64,000 nt of DNA from Ampullaceana balthica (Eukaryota > Mollusca > Gastropoda > Lymnaeidae). The position numbers and the translations under genes are program-made. A model generated the notes under the pieces. That model made no database searches. It was not told where the DNA came from and was given only the letters and a program-made list of their open reading frames with translations. The stretch lies in the NCBI GenBank assembly GCA_944989445.1, contig CALYLW010000325.1:277830-341829 (forward strand), in the 5' to 3' direction. Positions within the stretch are counted from its first letter, which is position 1, and every line of letters starts with the position of its first letter. Positions 11,594 to 23,700 of this stretch are shown one piece after another.

Positions 11594-12045
11594 TTATTAT
11601 AACAAACGGATATATTTACCTTAAATTCATATTTAAAAACCGATATATTACCCCCGATTCATCATAACAAACCGATATATTACCCCAATTCATTATAACA
11701 AACCGATATATTACCCCAATTCACCATAACAAACCGATATATTACCCCCGATTCATCATAACAAACCGACATATTACTAATTTTATTACCCCCAATTCAT
11801 AACAAACCGACATATTACCCCCAATTCATAACAAACCGACATATTACCCCCAATTCATAAAAAACCGACATATTACCCCCAATTCATAACAAACCGACAT
11901 TTTACCAACAATCATCATAACAAACTGGCATATTACCCCCAATTCATAACAAACCGACATATTACCCCCAATTAATAACAAACCGACATATTACCCCCAA
12001 TTCATAACAAACCGACATATTACCCCGATTCCTCAAAGCAACTAA
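11594..12045. repeat. About 29-bp minisatellite
   Basis: About 15 copies of a unit with aacaaaccgacatattaccc and caattcat; the left part of the array (ccgatatattacc) and the right part (ccgacatattacc) differ by a fixed base, suggesting separate expansion. Confidence 0.9.
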
Positions 12046-12549
12046 TATATTTTACCAAAAACGTTCACCCTATTTGTAATATCCCACCCCCCCCCCTCAC
12101 CAAGAGCTCGTCAAACCGTATACTTTCCCCCGGCCCTACTCCCTTGCGACTAGATTAGTCAACGTGACATTAGGTCTCGGGCCAGCTTGCCGCTATCAAC
12201 CCCAAGTCCCAGGTCACCGACAGCTGATTAGCGCCCCAACAGGTTGATACTTCTCACTCCTATTAAGGTCAATGCCCTGGCCTGCAGTCACTTTCACCAA
12301 TCTAAACGTGCGAATCTCCAGTCAGCTGTGAAGATTTGAACTCGTATCCCAGCTAAGACTCGGTAGACTTTCCATTTACAGAATGAACTTTGGTCGGTAC
12401 TAACAGCTGCTACATGTATTTGAATTACTGATGTAATGACTAATATTTTGATGCTCGTAACACAAACATGTGCTCCATTAACATTGACTTTATTTGTGTC
12501 TTTAACAATAAATTTATTCGTTACCACAATGACCGTTATGTTTCAGCAA

Positions 12550-12620
12550 TGTTTTCCAATGCGCGTCCGGCTAGCAATCCGACGGGTCTGGGTTCGAGTC
12601 TCGGTGAAGGATGGGAGCTC
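12550..12620 (+). other. Possible tRNA-like B box (SINE fragment)
   Basis: gggttcgagtctcgg resembles the tRNA/SINE B box GGTTCGANTCC. No folding acceptor stem or A box can be shown, so this is at most a SINE remnant. Confidence 0.2.
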
Positions 12621-12644
12621 AGGAGTGCTTATTATAGGACCACG

Positions 12645-12935
12645 AGTTGCACAAGACCACGAGTTCCAGAAGACCACGAGTTCCAGAAGACCACAAAGTT
12701 CCAGAAGACCACGAGTTCCAGAAGACCACAAAGTTCTAGAAGACCACGAGTTCCAGAAGACCGCGAGTTCCAGAAGACCGCGAGTTCCGGAACACCACGA
12801 GATCAAGAAGACCACGAGTTCCAGAAGACCACGAGTTCCAGAAGACCGCGAGTTCCAGAAGACCGCGAGTTCCAGAACACCACGAGATCAAGAAGACCAC
12901 GAGTTCCAGAAGACCACGAGTTCCAGAAGGACGAC
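12645..12935. repeat. 17-bp minisatellite
   Basis: About 17 copies of agaccacgagttccaga, with some units reading agaccgcgagttccaga or shifted by aagttc. The unit lacks stop codons in several frames, which explains the long ORFs on both strands here (12436-13092, 12468-12968, 12543-12815); none is considered a gene. Confidence 0.93.
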
Positions 12936-13131
12936 CAACTTGGATCTTACTGCAGGCATCAGCTCTGAATCTAGAGGAGAGGGATGCACGTACATTGCAC
13001 TAGCATCCTCGGGGGCCGGGGGGGGGGTCCCTGGTGAAGATACGGCTATCTGCGGTGATCAAAAACACGTCTCTAATGGTCGAGTGGAATGAAGTTGCAG
13101 CGGGTCGAAGTGGGCAAAATTCACTGTCATT

Positions 13132-13307
13132 CAGTGCTTCTCAAACTTTTTAGTATGGCGGACCGGCAGGAATTTTTTCCATTGCACCAGGGACCGGTGC
13201 ACTATTTTCCCTGCACTGACAATTTTTTCTGTCCCCTTTTTGAGAACTTCTGTGGACCGGCGGCAGATGGCCCACCAGTCCGCGGACCACCACTTTGAGA
13301 AGCACTG
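13132..13307 (+). mobile_element. hAT-Buster-like MITE 'CAGTGCTTCTCAA', copy 1
   Basis: Starts CAGTGCTTCTCAAAC, ends TTTGAGAAGCACTG, 176 bp. The interior (ggaccggcaggaattttttc, accagggaccggtgc) is shared with three more copies at 25433, 31620 and 33675. The flanks here (ctgtcatt / ctgtacag) no longer match fully. Confidence 0.8.
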
Positions 13308-13891
13308 CTGTACAGGTCTTTACACGAGGTCTTTCCGTATTACAAAAAACACGTAAGAGCGTCTTTTATGTGTCCTGACGGCGCTTCACTAGGGTAGCCA
13401 CCTGGGTTGGGGGGCGGGGGGTCCTTGATGGCCCTTCACGGCTTTGAGAATCACTGTGAATGGGCTTCATCACTAATAACCGATGAACTCCCTTCCTATG
13501 GTAATAATTTATATAATTTATTTGTTTTGTAATGCCAGCAGCTAGCGTTTATACGTAAACATTGACTTTTTAACGATGAAAAAATAAAATCTCTGTGGAA
13601 ATGTACTAGTCTGGCTTACGGTATAATATGGATTTATCAAAAATTTCTAACGTCTTTCCCCCTTTTCCGAAACCATGACCATTTTATCAATATTGCTATC
13701 TCCCCCACTCCCATCAAAATAATGACTTGTCAGAAGTTCGTAAACATTTAATGTTTGTAACAGGTGTTAGGGAGACAATGGTTGGTTTCATTTTACCTGT
13801 AATTGGAGTCCCCCCCCCCAAACCTACTTTTTTTTTCACTCTACCTTTTGGATATTCATCGTGTTTTTAGTTTTTTTCGGAGTATGAATAC
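13308..13891. other. Intergenic, no gene recognised
   Basis: Contains G- and C-runs; nothing identified. Confidence 0.5.
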
Positions 13892-14001
13892 GAGATCAGT
13901 GACGTAAGAAAGATCTGTGAGATCAGTGACGTAAGAAAGATCTGAGAGATCAGTGGCGTAAGAAAGATCTGTGAGATCAGGGACGTAAGAAACTGCTGAG
14001 A
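13892..14001. repeat. 27-bp tandem repeat, four copies
   Basis: Unit gagatcagtgacgtaagaaa plus gatctgt, decaying in the last copy. Confidence 0.9.
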
Positions 14002-15062
14002 GACATTAGGTCTCACACCGAGTAATTGTATATTTTACAGCCATCTGGAGCCTTTCTTTTTTCAAGAAAGCCTGACCAGACACACGGCGCTGGACCTGGC
14101 TACACCACGCAATGAGCGGTGTGTGAGAGAAAGAGAGATTGTATCTGCGTGGGTTATATATGCATGTTTTGTTGCATGTTACAATTAAGCCCTCCTGGAA
14201 TTCTACGAAAGTTAACAATACACATTCGATACACGTGTGGCATTGATCAGGATTCCGCTGGACTAAAAACCGAAAAGTCGAAGAAGATTGTAGGTTAGCT
14301 CCGTGGCTTTGAGAACACACTGTGGTGGGCGGTTTGTCTGGATAACTAGCCGCTAGCCCCACACTAAGCATCGATCGATATCCACATTTATGTTGTTTGG
14401 TCTTGTCTCTGAACAGTACATTTACCCCTCCCCCCCACACCCCACCCCCGTTAGGCTATCTAGTTGTACACTGCTTGTGTACAAGGAAGTCTGTTAGTTT
14501 GACCTCTTATGAAAACACACGAATTCTTTGCTGAAAGGGCGTGAGAGAGAAGGGGCGGTGTGTGTATGTGTATAACATAAATATCTGGTCTATCGAACAC
14601 AAATGGCTGAATGTTGAATTTGAATAAAAAAGGGACTTGCACCAACCGCTTTACCGCAGGTTTGAGCAAACCGTTTAACTTGAGAACTTGTGAAAATAGT
14701 TTTCTTTACAATCTGGAAATGTGTCAAAGGTTACAACAACAACAAAAAAAAGGGGTGGGGTGGGATGGGGGCGATCTTTCCAACAGTGCAATATTTACAC
14801 GTTTGATCTTTAAATAGAACTTTCGTTAACGCCACTGTTGAAGTATCTGAAATATTTCATTTTATCCTTGATCAAATCATTTCCCTTCCCGGAACAACAC
14901 GTTATATTTGAGCTGTTGAAATGTCTGTAATTCAAGGCTTCATCGTCTGTTGTCCGAGAATCCTCAATCAACATTTCAGCAATGTTCTCCATAAAAATTC
15001 GATCTCGGTATGTCAGCTGAAATCCATTTTAAATCCCTTCGTGGGACTTTTTAGAAAAATCT
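14002..15062. other. Intergenic, no gene recognised
   Basis: A 144-codon minus-strand ORF (14006-14440) has no recognisable motif and no support from splice sites; I leave it uncalled. Confidence 0.45.
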
Positions 15063-15063
15063 A

Positions 15064-15866
15064 ACCCCCAAACAATTAAAATGACCTCTCTTATAGCCCC
15101 AAACAATTAAAATGACCTCTCTTATAGCCCCAAACTATTAAAATGACCTCTCTTATAGCCCCAAACAATTAAAATGACCTCTCTTATAGCCCCAAACAAT
15201 TAAAATGACCTCTCTTATAGCCCCAAACAATTAAAATGACCTCTCTTATAGCCCCAAACAATTAAAATGACCTCTCTTATAGCCCCAAAACAATTAAAAT
15301 GACCTCTCTTATAGCCCCAAACAATTAAAATGACCTCTCTTATAGCCCCAAACAATTAAAATGACCTCTCTTATAGCCCCAAACTATTAAAATGACCTCT
15401 CTTATAGCCCCAAACAATTAAAATGACCTCTCTTATAGCCCCAAACAATTAAAATGACCTCTCTTATAGCCCCAAACAATTAAAATGACCTCTCTTATAG
15501 CCCCAAACAATTAAAATGACCTCTCTTATAGCCCCAAACTATTAAAATGACCTCTCTTATAGCCCCAAACAATTAAAATGACCTCTCTTATAGCCCCAAA
15601 CAATTAAAATGACCTCTCTTATAGCCCCAAACAATTAAAATGACCTCTCTTATAGCCCCAAACAATTAAAATGACCTCTCTTATAGCCCCAAACAATTAA
15701 AATGACCCTCTTATGCCCCAAACTTAAAATGACCTCTCTTATAGCCCCAAACAATTAAAATGACCTCTCTTATAGCCCCAAACAATTAAAATGACCTCTC
15801 TTATAGCCCCAAACAATTAAAATGACCTCTCTTATAGCCCCAAACAATTAAAATGACCTCTCTTAT
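15064..15866. repeat. 31-bp minisatellite, about 26 nearly identical copies
   Basis: Unit: ccccaaacaattaaaatgac followed by ctctcttatag. Most copies are identical; a few read aaactatt, one has an extra A (15287), and one at about 15700-15725 has lost several bases. The homogeneity implies recent expansion. Confidence 0.96.
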
Positions 15867-18531
15867 CTCCAGAAATCCTTCCATTGAAACAAATTACCTT
15901 TCGAGAATCGGTGGTTCACAAACTGCCAAGGCCCGGCCTTCTATGGCTCCTAGAAAAAACTTTTATTCACTTCCCAAACCAATTTGCAAGGTAATAGGAA
16001 CATCCAAAATATATTTTCTTTATTTACATTAATGTTACCAGTCAAGCCTCGTTTTGAAAACAACATGACGTATTAAAAAGGAGAAGTCGTGTCTGGGCAA
16101 GTTAATTAGCTTTGACATTTATCTGCAAGGAAAACTTACATTAAAATTTGTATCATTCTCATTTACAGCAAGAATTTCATTCGTTGATAAGTTGGAGTTT
16201 TACAAATTTCCATACCGCATCCTGCTTTTTAATTGTATCTCCCCAAAAAAATTATATTCTCCACGCCCATGGATGCAGTGTAAATATTTAATTGTTCCAT
16301 GTAGCGAAGTGTATCCAATATATTTTAGTGTTAAAATCTTTAAGCTCTGGTATATATAGGGCGAAAAAAAGGTTTCTCAAACCCTCCTATAAACTTCGGA
16401 GATCATTTGGTTGACAATCATCACAAATTTTTTGTCCTTCTCATGGTTTTAAATCTCTTCAAATTCTTTGTTCCTTGTGGCAGTATGTCAGTCGGGCTGA
16501 AGAGTGCCAGTTTGTTTTTGTGTGCACGTTGGGGTAAAGAGTATCGGTTGTTAGAACTTCAATGATCGCATTGTTTCTTGACATGGGTGTGTGACGTCAT
16601 TAGAAAATGAGTTGCAAAACTACGCGGAGGAACAATGGTTATCCACGTGACTGATACTTGTGACAGTGACGGGGGTGGGGGTGGGGGAGAGAGAACAAAT
16701 GGCGTATGGTAATGTTCAGGCATCACTCTGTCACAGGATATAATGCTATTGATCTATCAGAATAACAACGGTGATCAGTGTCAGACTTAATTAAAGACTA
16801 CAAGTAACTTTCGCATGTTTTTTTTATAAACGGTTTCTCACTAATGTTATTATTGCTCATTTAAATTGCTAACGCGTTAGTGCTACGTGATAAAAAGATA
16901 TTCTCAAACTTATAAATAATTAGCTATAATTAATGACTAGATATTATTAAAAATTAAAAATAAGTATCATAATTAATAGTCAGAAAAATTTAAAATAAAA
17001 TCCCACTCTATTATCTCCTATCAAATGTCTTTTTTTTCCTCCCATGAAATTTCTTATTTAAAATTCTTAAAACTCATATTATTAAATATGTCTGTCTTGA
17101 GACATTTGAGGGCGACACTCACGGGTTACATCGTTTTGTTGAACTTGTCGTCTGCTGCAGTACTATGTGAGCAGACTGGCCATTTTCCCGTCATGGTTTG
17201 TTTTCATTGAGCTAATAACCCTCAAGAGTGTTAACATTAAATGTTTAGAATCATATTACGAATTTATTTAACTCACTAAATTTTCATAACAGCCTTATTA
17301 TTTGTTTCTCTTCTTTCAAAAGAAGGAGTTTGTTTGCGTTTGGTTATAGAGTTATGGTCGGGAAATAGATTTAGAGTTGGGTTTAGAGAGTTATAGTTAT
17401 TGTTTGGGTTAGAGGATTATAGAGTTAGCGTTAAGGTTATAGGAGGGGTTATCAATTATTATCAACGTGACGGGGACAAAGTCAATACATCGACAGGGAC
17501 AAATTGGGCTGAAAGAGTCACTGGGGGGGCGGGGAGGGAGGGGGTGGGCTACTAATCCACGCAAATACCCTGTTCGTTGTCTTGCTTGCTACTTAGGTTT
17601 AAATAACAAACGTCAAAATTATACAACATGGATTCAGTCATTCTGAGATCAGCGAGAGTCACTCAAGACGAGGTCACAGGTGTCGAATGTCTCAACAATC
17701 GAGCACGCTTGGCTACAACTGCTGAGACCAATCGCTATCTATCACGGAAGTTCACTGTTCAATTACTCGTGTCGACAAAATGACTTGCAGACACATGGTA
17801 GAAGGAAGTTGTTGACAGAGTCTTAGAAACTAAGGCGGTGACTCGTATGTGTGCGCGCACTTTACTTTCTTCTACAATGTACTATTAATTTTTTTAAATT
17901 TTAAAAATATTTGTTTTTGACGTGGGCGATATCTTCGGACTCGCTTTTGTTTGTGAGCAACATCTACGTCTAACACACCTACCGCAATATTGGGTTCCTA
18001 TTGATTTGGACATTTTCACACAGAAAATATGTTAACTTAATAGTTATTTCTTTAAAATTCGATCAAGTTATTCCTTTTCATTGTTCGCCAGACCGCTGCA
18101 AATTTCATTTACGAATAGATTATGTACTTTTAAATCAATAAATATGCAAGACTAGGCATAAACCGTCGTGTGTATAGAAGGCGCGTCTGTTATGTATGTG
18201 ATAAGATATGTCTGTGTATCAGCAATTTTTTCATGAGAAGCGAGTTAGATGCATAATTCAAAGACTACTATGCTATGCTCATCAAAAACATGGGCATTTC
18301 AAATTACATTCGTTTTTTCTAATATTATTTTTATGATTTAAAAAAAAATTTAAGTTGACCTATTTCACCCGTAACGGTTCAAATGATATCAAAACGCAAA
18401 TTTTGTCAGTCGGTCCCATAAACGCTTCTATATTTTTTTAAAAAATAATTTTAAAATAAACAACATTCTTGTACATGAAATTTAAGATATATGTAAGAAG
18501 TAGAATCTTTAAAATAATACAAATGTATGGG
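15867..18531. other. Intergenic, no gene recognised
   Basis: AT-rich unique-looking sequence. A loose repeat of ggttatagagttagg-like blocks lies at 17340-17450. No coding region recognised. Confidence 0.5.
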
Positions 18532-18655
18532 GCTGTCCATTTATGACGTCACGGCCCATTTTTCACTCGTCACACGTCGTCACAAAAAAGTTAGACCACC
18601 CCCCCCCTCCAATATGATGTCACAAAGCTTTGCGCCCTCCCCCTATAAAAGCGTA
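18532..18655 (+). mobile_element. PIF/Harbinger-like MITE, left-end fragment P3
   Basis: ggggctgtccatttatgacg followed by cgtcacacgtcgtcac and a C-run, as in the full element at 19081; the right end is missing. Confidence 0.55.
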
Positions 18656-18954
18656 TTTTCTATTTGAAAATGAGCACGTTTCAAATAACTATATTGTCAT
18701 TAAAGTATGTATTTAGTCTGTCTGTGCCGGATTCAATTTTTGTAAATTCGACCGGAGCTGGATTTATGAAGTGAAAGCCGGCCGGAGCCTGATTTGTAAA
18801 AATGTCCGGATATCGGCTTTTTCCGAAATCCGGTACTCTCTTAGTATTTAGTGTAAGGTTGCACTCTAATATCGTGAAGTCACGTAAAACGTCATTAAAT
18901 AAAATGTAAGCAAGCAAACTTTAAGTGGAATCGAACGAACAAACACACATCCAT

Positions 18955-19023
18955 ATGCACACACACACACTACACACTGACACGCACAACCACATGCATA
19001 CACACTACACACACATAAACATA
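18955..19023. repeat. Imperfect (CA)n tract
   Basis: CA-rich simple repeat with acacacacac and cactacacac blocks. Confidence 0.7.
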
Positions 19024-19077
19024 ACACAACTTGTCTAGGGAAATTCTAAACGAAGCTAACTTTGATTCAATACCTCG

Positions 19078-19355
19078 TAAGGGGCCGTCCATAAAGTACG
19101 TCACGCTATTTTGACCATTTTTAACTCCCCCCCCTCCCCCTGTCACAAACTGTCACACATCTCGGACACCCCCCCCCCGAAAGTACGTCACACTTTCGAA
19201 GAAAAATGTTGTTTTTTATTAACAAAATAATCAAAATTTAATATAAAACAGCGTGACATCACACATGGCCGGACCCCCCCCCCGTCACAAACTGTCACAC
19301 TTTCTTACACCCCTCCCCCCTCTGGAGCGTGACGTACTTTATGGAAGGCCCCTAA
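19078..19355. mobile_element. PIF/Harbinger-like MITE with TAA target duplication, copy P2
   Basis: Element 19081-19352 starts ggggccgtccataaagtacg and ends as its near complement (cgtactttatggaaggcccc), flanked by TAA on both sides. A 3-bp TAA/TTA duplication is the signature of PIF/Harbinger transposons. The interior is built of C-runs and tcacaaactgtcacac blocks and has no ORF. Related pieces lie at 4849, 18532 and 61528. Confidence 0.8.
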
Positions 19356-19547
19356 GCAGTTAACCATTTGGAAATTTTGTCTATATCTCTTCATCGTAGA
19401 CCCTACTTTGTACATACCTTTCAGAGAAGGTTCCAGAGACATTTAAGTAGCAGAATAGGTTGCATGAAATCACGGGAAAATTTTAGAAACTCGTTTCAAA
19501 TTTACGTCTATATATACAAAAGTTTCCCCCTGTAGTTAATTCGTGAA

Positions 19548-19815
19548 ACTTAAATGAGACCATTATATGTATATCTTAAATGAGACCATTATATGTATAT
19601 CTTAAATGAGACCATTATATGTATATCTTAAATGAGACCATTATATTTATATCTTAAATGAGACCATTATATGTATATCTTAAATGAGACCATTATATGT
19701 ATATCTTAAATGAGACCATTATATTTATATCTTAAATGAGACCAATATATGTATATCTTAAAGGAGACCATTATATTTATATCGTAAATGAGACCACTAT
19801 ATGTATATCTTAAAT
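19548..19815. repeat. 26-bp minisatellite, about 10 copies
   Basis: Unit cttaaatgagaccattatat plus gtatat; some copies have tttatat. It ends about 320 bases before the INF2 5' UTR acceptor. Confidence 0.95.
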
Positions 19816-20136
19816 CAGCCATTCAGAATTAGCTAAAGTTAGAACGTAAATGATTGCAGTAAGGATAGCAACAGATGGCAGACTGACTACGCCATGAAGT
19901 TTACACTTGCCGATCTTAAAATGGACGCTTAAACGGAAAAAAAACTATAAAAATAATACTGTAATTGCACATCGTGGTTTATATTTTTTAAGAAGATAAT
20001 AAAAACAAAACCCATGCATCGATTTAACAGTACGTTCAGTGTCTAATCGATGTTTAGAATAATGCAATAAATCTTTCACCTGAATAGAGATGGGAGGTAA
20101 GATACAATTTTATAATGATCTTTTATTTACTTTCAG

Positions 20137-20231
20137 GCTCACATGACGCTTAAAGAGACTGATTTATAAGAGAACGGACCAAAAAGGATAATTACATGTC
20201 CTGAAAGTCCCTTAGAGGGATATTTTGAACA
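20137..20231 (+). other. Probable 5' UTR part of INF2 exon 1
   Basis: A pyrimidine tract ends in ttactttcag at 20136, a good splice acceptor, 95 bases before the INF2 ATG. An in-frame TGA sits two codons before the ATG. This suggests at least one noncoding exon upstream, whose position I could not fix. If the acceptor is not used, transcription may start nearby instead. Confidence 0.45.
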
Positions 20232-20798
20232 ATGAGTCATCTTCTAAGACAAACGAACCGGTCAAGTCCGAGGCCGGTTTCAGAAAACCTGGCCTCCCAG
20301 AGGCCAACCACTGCGACCCAGCCGGCCCAGAGAATATCCTCCATCCTCCAGTCCACCCAACCACCGGCCAGCACCAGACCGGCTGTCGTGACCTCAGCTA
20401 GACCGGTCTCGGCCGTCGTGACGACATCAAAGCCCTTGACCTCCGCCGCCCCGGCCATAACGGTCACGGCCAGCACGGCCAACAGCGAAGGCGGAGACAA
20501 GGGGTCCTCGGGGAGGTTCGCCCACAAGAAGAAGCAGAAGCGGATGGGGAAGAGGGGCCGCTCGGACGGGTTCGTCCTGGGCCTCGACCTCGCCAATGAA
20601 GAAGCGTCCGACGACGAAGGCGGCGACGACCTGCCCAAAAAATCGGGCGGGTTCGATTCGGAGTCCTTGAACTTCATCTTCTGGCTCCGGAACCCGAGCG
20701 TCCAGAACCTGTCGCAGCTGAGGAAGGCCATCAAGTGCAACGACCAGGACTGGATGAGATGTTTCCTTGAGTTTGACGGACTTGGCCTGCTGTTCCAG
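20232..20798 (+). CDS. INF2: INF2 exon 1 (residues 1-189)
   Basis: Starts at ATG 20232 and ends TTCCAG before GTGAGC, phase 0. It encodes a low-complexity Ser/Thr/Pro/Ala-rich leader, a basic patch [13 protein letters not shown] (98-110) that could act as a nuclear or membrane-binding signal, then the first DID helices ([10 protein letters not shown] at 113-122; [18 protein letters not shown] at 151-168). An acidic insert of about 20 residues with DDEGGDD interrupts the stretch that is continuous in human INF2. The exon is strikingly GC- and CpG-rich compared with its AT-rich surroundings. The 189-codon ORF on the opposite strand is its shadow. Confidence 0.92.
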
Positions 20799-23700
20799 GT
20801 GAGCATCTCAGGGTTACAAGTGTGTATGTAGGTGTTTGTATGCTTATGTCAATATCACAACAAGATGGGTCATAACCAGGGTCGTGTCAAGTGTGCCGCC
20901 GGGGCAGTTACGAGAATTTCCCGCAACCTGCTAGAAGTGGGGGATGCGCCCTTTCCGTGGCTTAATCTACTAACGTGAACGTCATTGGTGGGAACTAAAC
21001 CGGGACAGACGCTGTATTTATTCTTAACACAATATGACAAGAAATTTTGAGTCATTTGTAGTTATGCACACATGGTAGCCATACGCAATTTAAAATTCTA
21101 AATATTGCGCCACATATCAACTCAGTCAGTAAAAACAACAATACAAAATCTATGAAATATATGTAGAGATATTAAAATAACAACGAATCAAAAGCTCAAG
21201 TTGTTTTTGAATCCAATGAAAAGCTAACATAATTTTTATTAACCAATGACAGACGTTTTATTTTTAGGATAGATCTGGGGGTTCTTATTCAGGGTTGACC
21301 GGACACACCCCAACTGTGACTCTCCCCCTCCCCCAGGGTGTACGGGTGTTGCAGTTGGGGTGTGGCGCCTCAAAACATTCAAGAATATCTATAGCTTCAT
21401 GTATATTGTGTCAGAATATGAAATGTAATGAATTTTCTCAAACAAACTTTAAAAAATTTAGACTTTGGATTCACACGATTTTGAATGGTTTATGCAAAAA
21501 ACAAAAAAGGCCTTAAAACTTTGCCCCGACCCCCTCCCATAAAGAAAAAAAGTTTCACCTCTGTACAAGCTAGAAAGATAAAATATGTGTTTTATTTAGA
21601 AAGCCTTTTACCCGGCCCCTTTAAAATAAATAGTAATTTATGTTATTCTGGAAACCTTTACAAAAAGAATTGTGTCAAAGTACACATGTGAAAGTCGGAG
21701 TTCTGTGACTGTATTCACTGAGACGTCATCGGCACCATGTTTAAAGGTGGGTGGCGCCTCATGTTTAAAGGTGGGTGGTGCCTCATGTATAAAGGTAGGT
21801 GGTGCCTCATTTTAGTCTGATGGTGGTTTCTGTGTAGATGTGGGTGGTGCGTTTCTTCTGTTAAGATTATATCGCATGCATCTCTTTTTTCTTTCAGCTT
21901 GCTAGCACGTACTTTGGTAACTGAACATCCCACTTTCTCCGTTGTTGTAGTCATTGCAGTCAAACACAGGGGCGTTTCGTGGGACGTTGCTCAATTCTCA
22001 TACAGATTTCTGTTCAATATCGTGAGTCATCGACTCTTCAGTCCCTGACACGCCCCTCTATCCCTAAGCGTCACCCCTTTCCGGCGGCAACTGAATGCAT
22101 CATTGCCAGTTACACGTTAAGTTGTAATACGTCGTTGGAAAAAAAGAACTATAATTTTTTTAATGTATTGAAATTATATATATATATATATATGCGCAAA
22201 TGATTTCTGACAAAGGAGTTGACTACTGAGTACTACTGAGACTACTTACCCATCTATACTTAATCTTAACTTAAATCTCGGTCAGGTATTTGAACTGGTA
22301 AATACAAATGTCATGGCTTATTAAAATAATCTTTTAAAAAATTATTGTAAGTATTAAGCCATATTCCATTTAAAGCCATATTCTACTTAAAGCTTTATAA
22401 TCAAGAAATTAATGATTGTCAAGTCTGCCTTGCCAAAGAAATTTGAATAACACACTTTAATAATCCTAAAGGCGATCATAGTAATAACCATGATACATGT
22501 ATAAAAAAATAGAAACACATGTTTTATGAGATCTATGCTGGTATTGAAACAAAGCTCTTAGTTATGACTTACCGCTTTTTGTAACGTGCCGTTTTCACTT
22601 GTGTGTAACGGGAAATACTGGCAGATCCTCAGAGAGGAAACTTAAGGTCTTTGGCGATAAAATGGGGATGGCCAGTATATTCACATTCTTTTAAAATACC
22701 CAAACTTTTTAAAGTTGATCACATCTCAACACACCTAGCAGCAGCGTCAGATTCAATTTGTTGGGTTGGGGGAGGGGAGGGGGAACATCCCAGCTGTTGA
22801 CGTGAAACTAAGTACCTTGGACGTGGGGCGATGGATGGAACAAGGAATGAAAAAAGCATGATAGCATAATTCTATTAAGAGTCTCATAGATTTGCTACAA
22901 ATTTCTCTCTGATTTAGCTATAGAGATATAAACTAATGAACATCCACATTTTCGGTATTTCGGGGACGCAATATTTTTATAAAAAACTGTACAATCGTTA
23001 CCTACTGGAATTTAGTGGGCGGCACTCATATTTTGAACAACAAGGTAATTAAACCGTTTCTGTTACAAAGATGATTATAAGCTTTAAGTATAAAGTGATA
23101 ATGAAGAATTAATTCGTTTCATAAATTTTTATGAAGTTATTATGATTTCTTTCAGGCAATAATACACATTAATTGTCGAATACTTTCATCGATAAACATT
23201 CACAATACTTGATACAATTACGAAATTAGTAATGGCTTTCCCGGAAGATTGAACGTTTCGACGGGCCGGATGTGACGCTCAGGTCGCATGTTTCACACTT
23301 CATTTATAACTGTTTTTTTTTAAATTCCGATTATGTTGTTTTATCCCATCCATACCATCAATTTAATCCATTCCAATTATCTCATCCATTCCACCTGTCT
23401 CACCTGTTCCCTCCACAGTGTCTGAAGAATTTGAGCAGCTACCAAAGTGTTCACCTCAACGACATGGTCCTGCGAATGGCGTGTGTGTCCTGTATTAGAG
23501 AGGTGGTCAACTCAAGGAGTGGACTGGACTGCCTGCTGACCATAGGGGACAGGAACGACAATTTGTTTGGCCGGAGATTTGCAACAGGTGAGAATAAACG
23601 ACACAGCTCTATTCAATCATTAACTGATGAGACCTGGAGAATAAAACAAACCCGTAAAAACAAAGTTTTTGACTATAAATCCCTTATATATGAGACATAA

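Noticed and set aside
12580..12605. tRNA gene
   Set aside because: Only a B-box-like gggttcgagtctc is present; no cloverleaf can be formed with the flanks.
12436..13092. 218-codon and 166-codon ORFs
   Set aside because: They read through a 17-bp tandem repeat in different frames, and the second half overlaps a MITE.
14006..14440. 144-codon minus-strand ORF
   Set aside because: No recognisable motif, Cys and His positions show no pattern, and no neighbouring exons; probably chance.
20237..20806. 189-codon ORF on the minus strand
   Set aside because: Mirror of the GC-rich INF2 exon 1, which has clear INF2 similarity on the plus strand.
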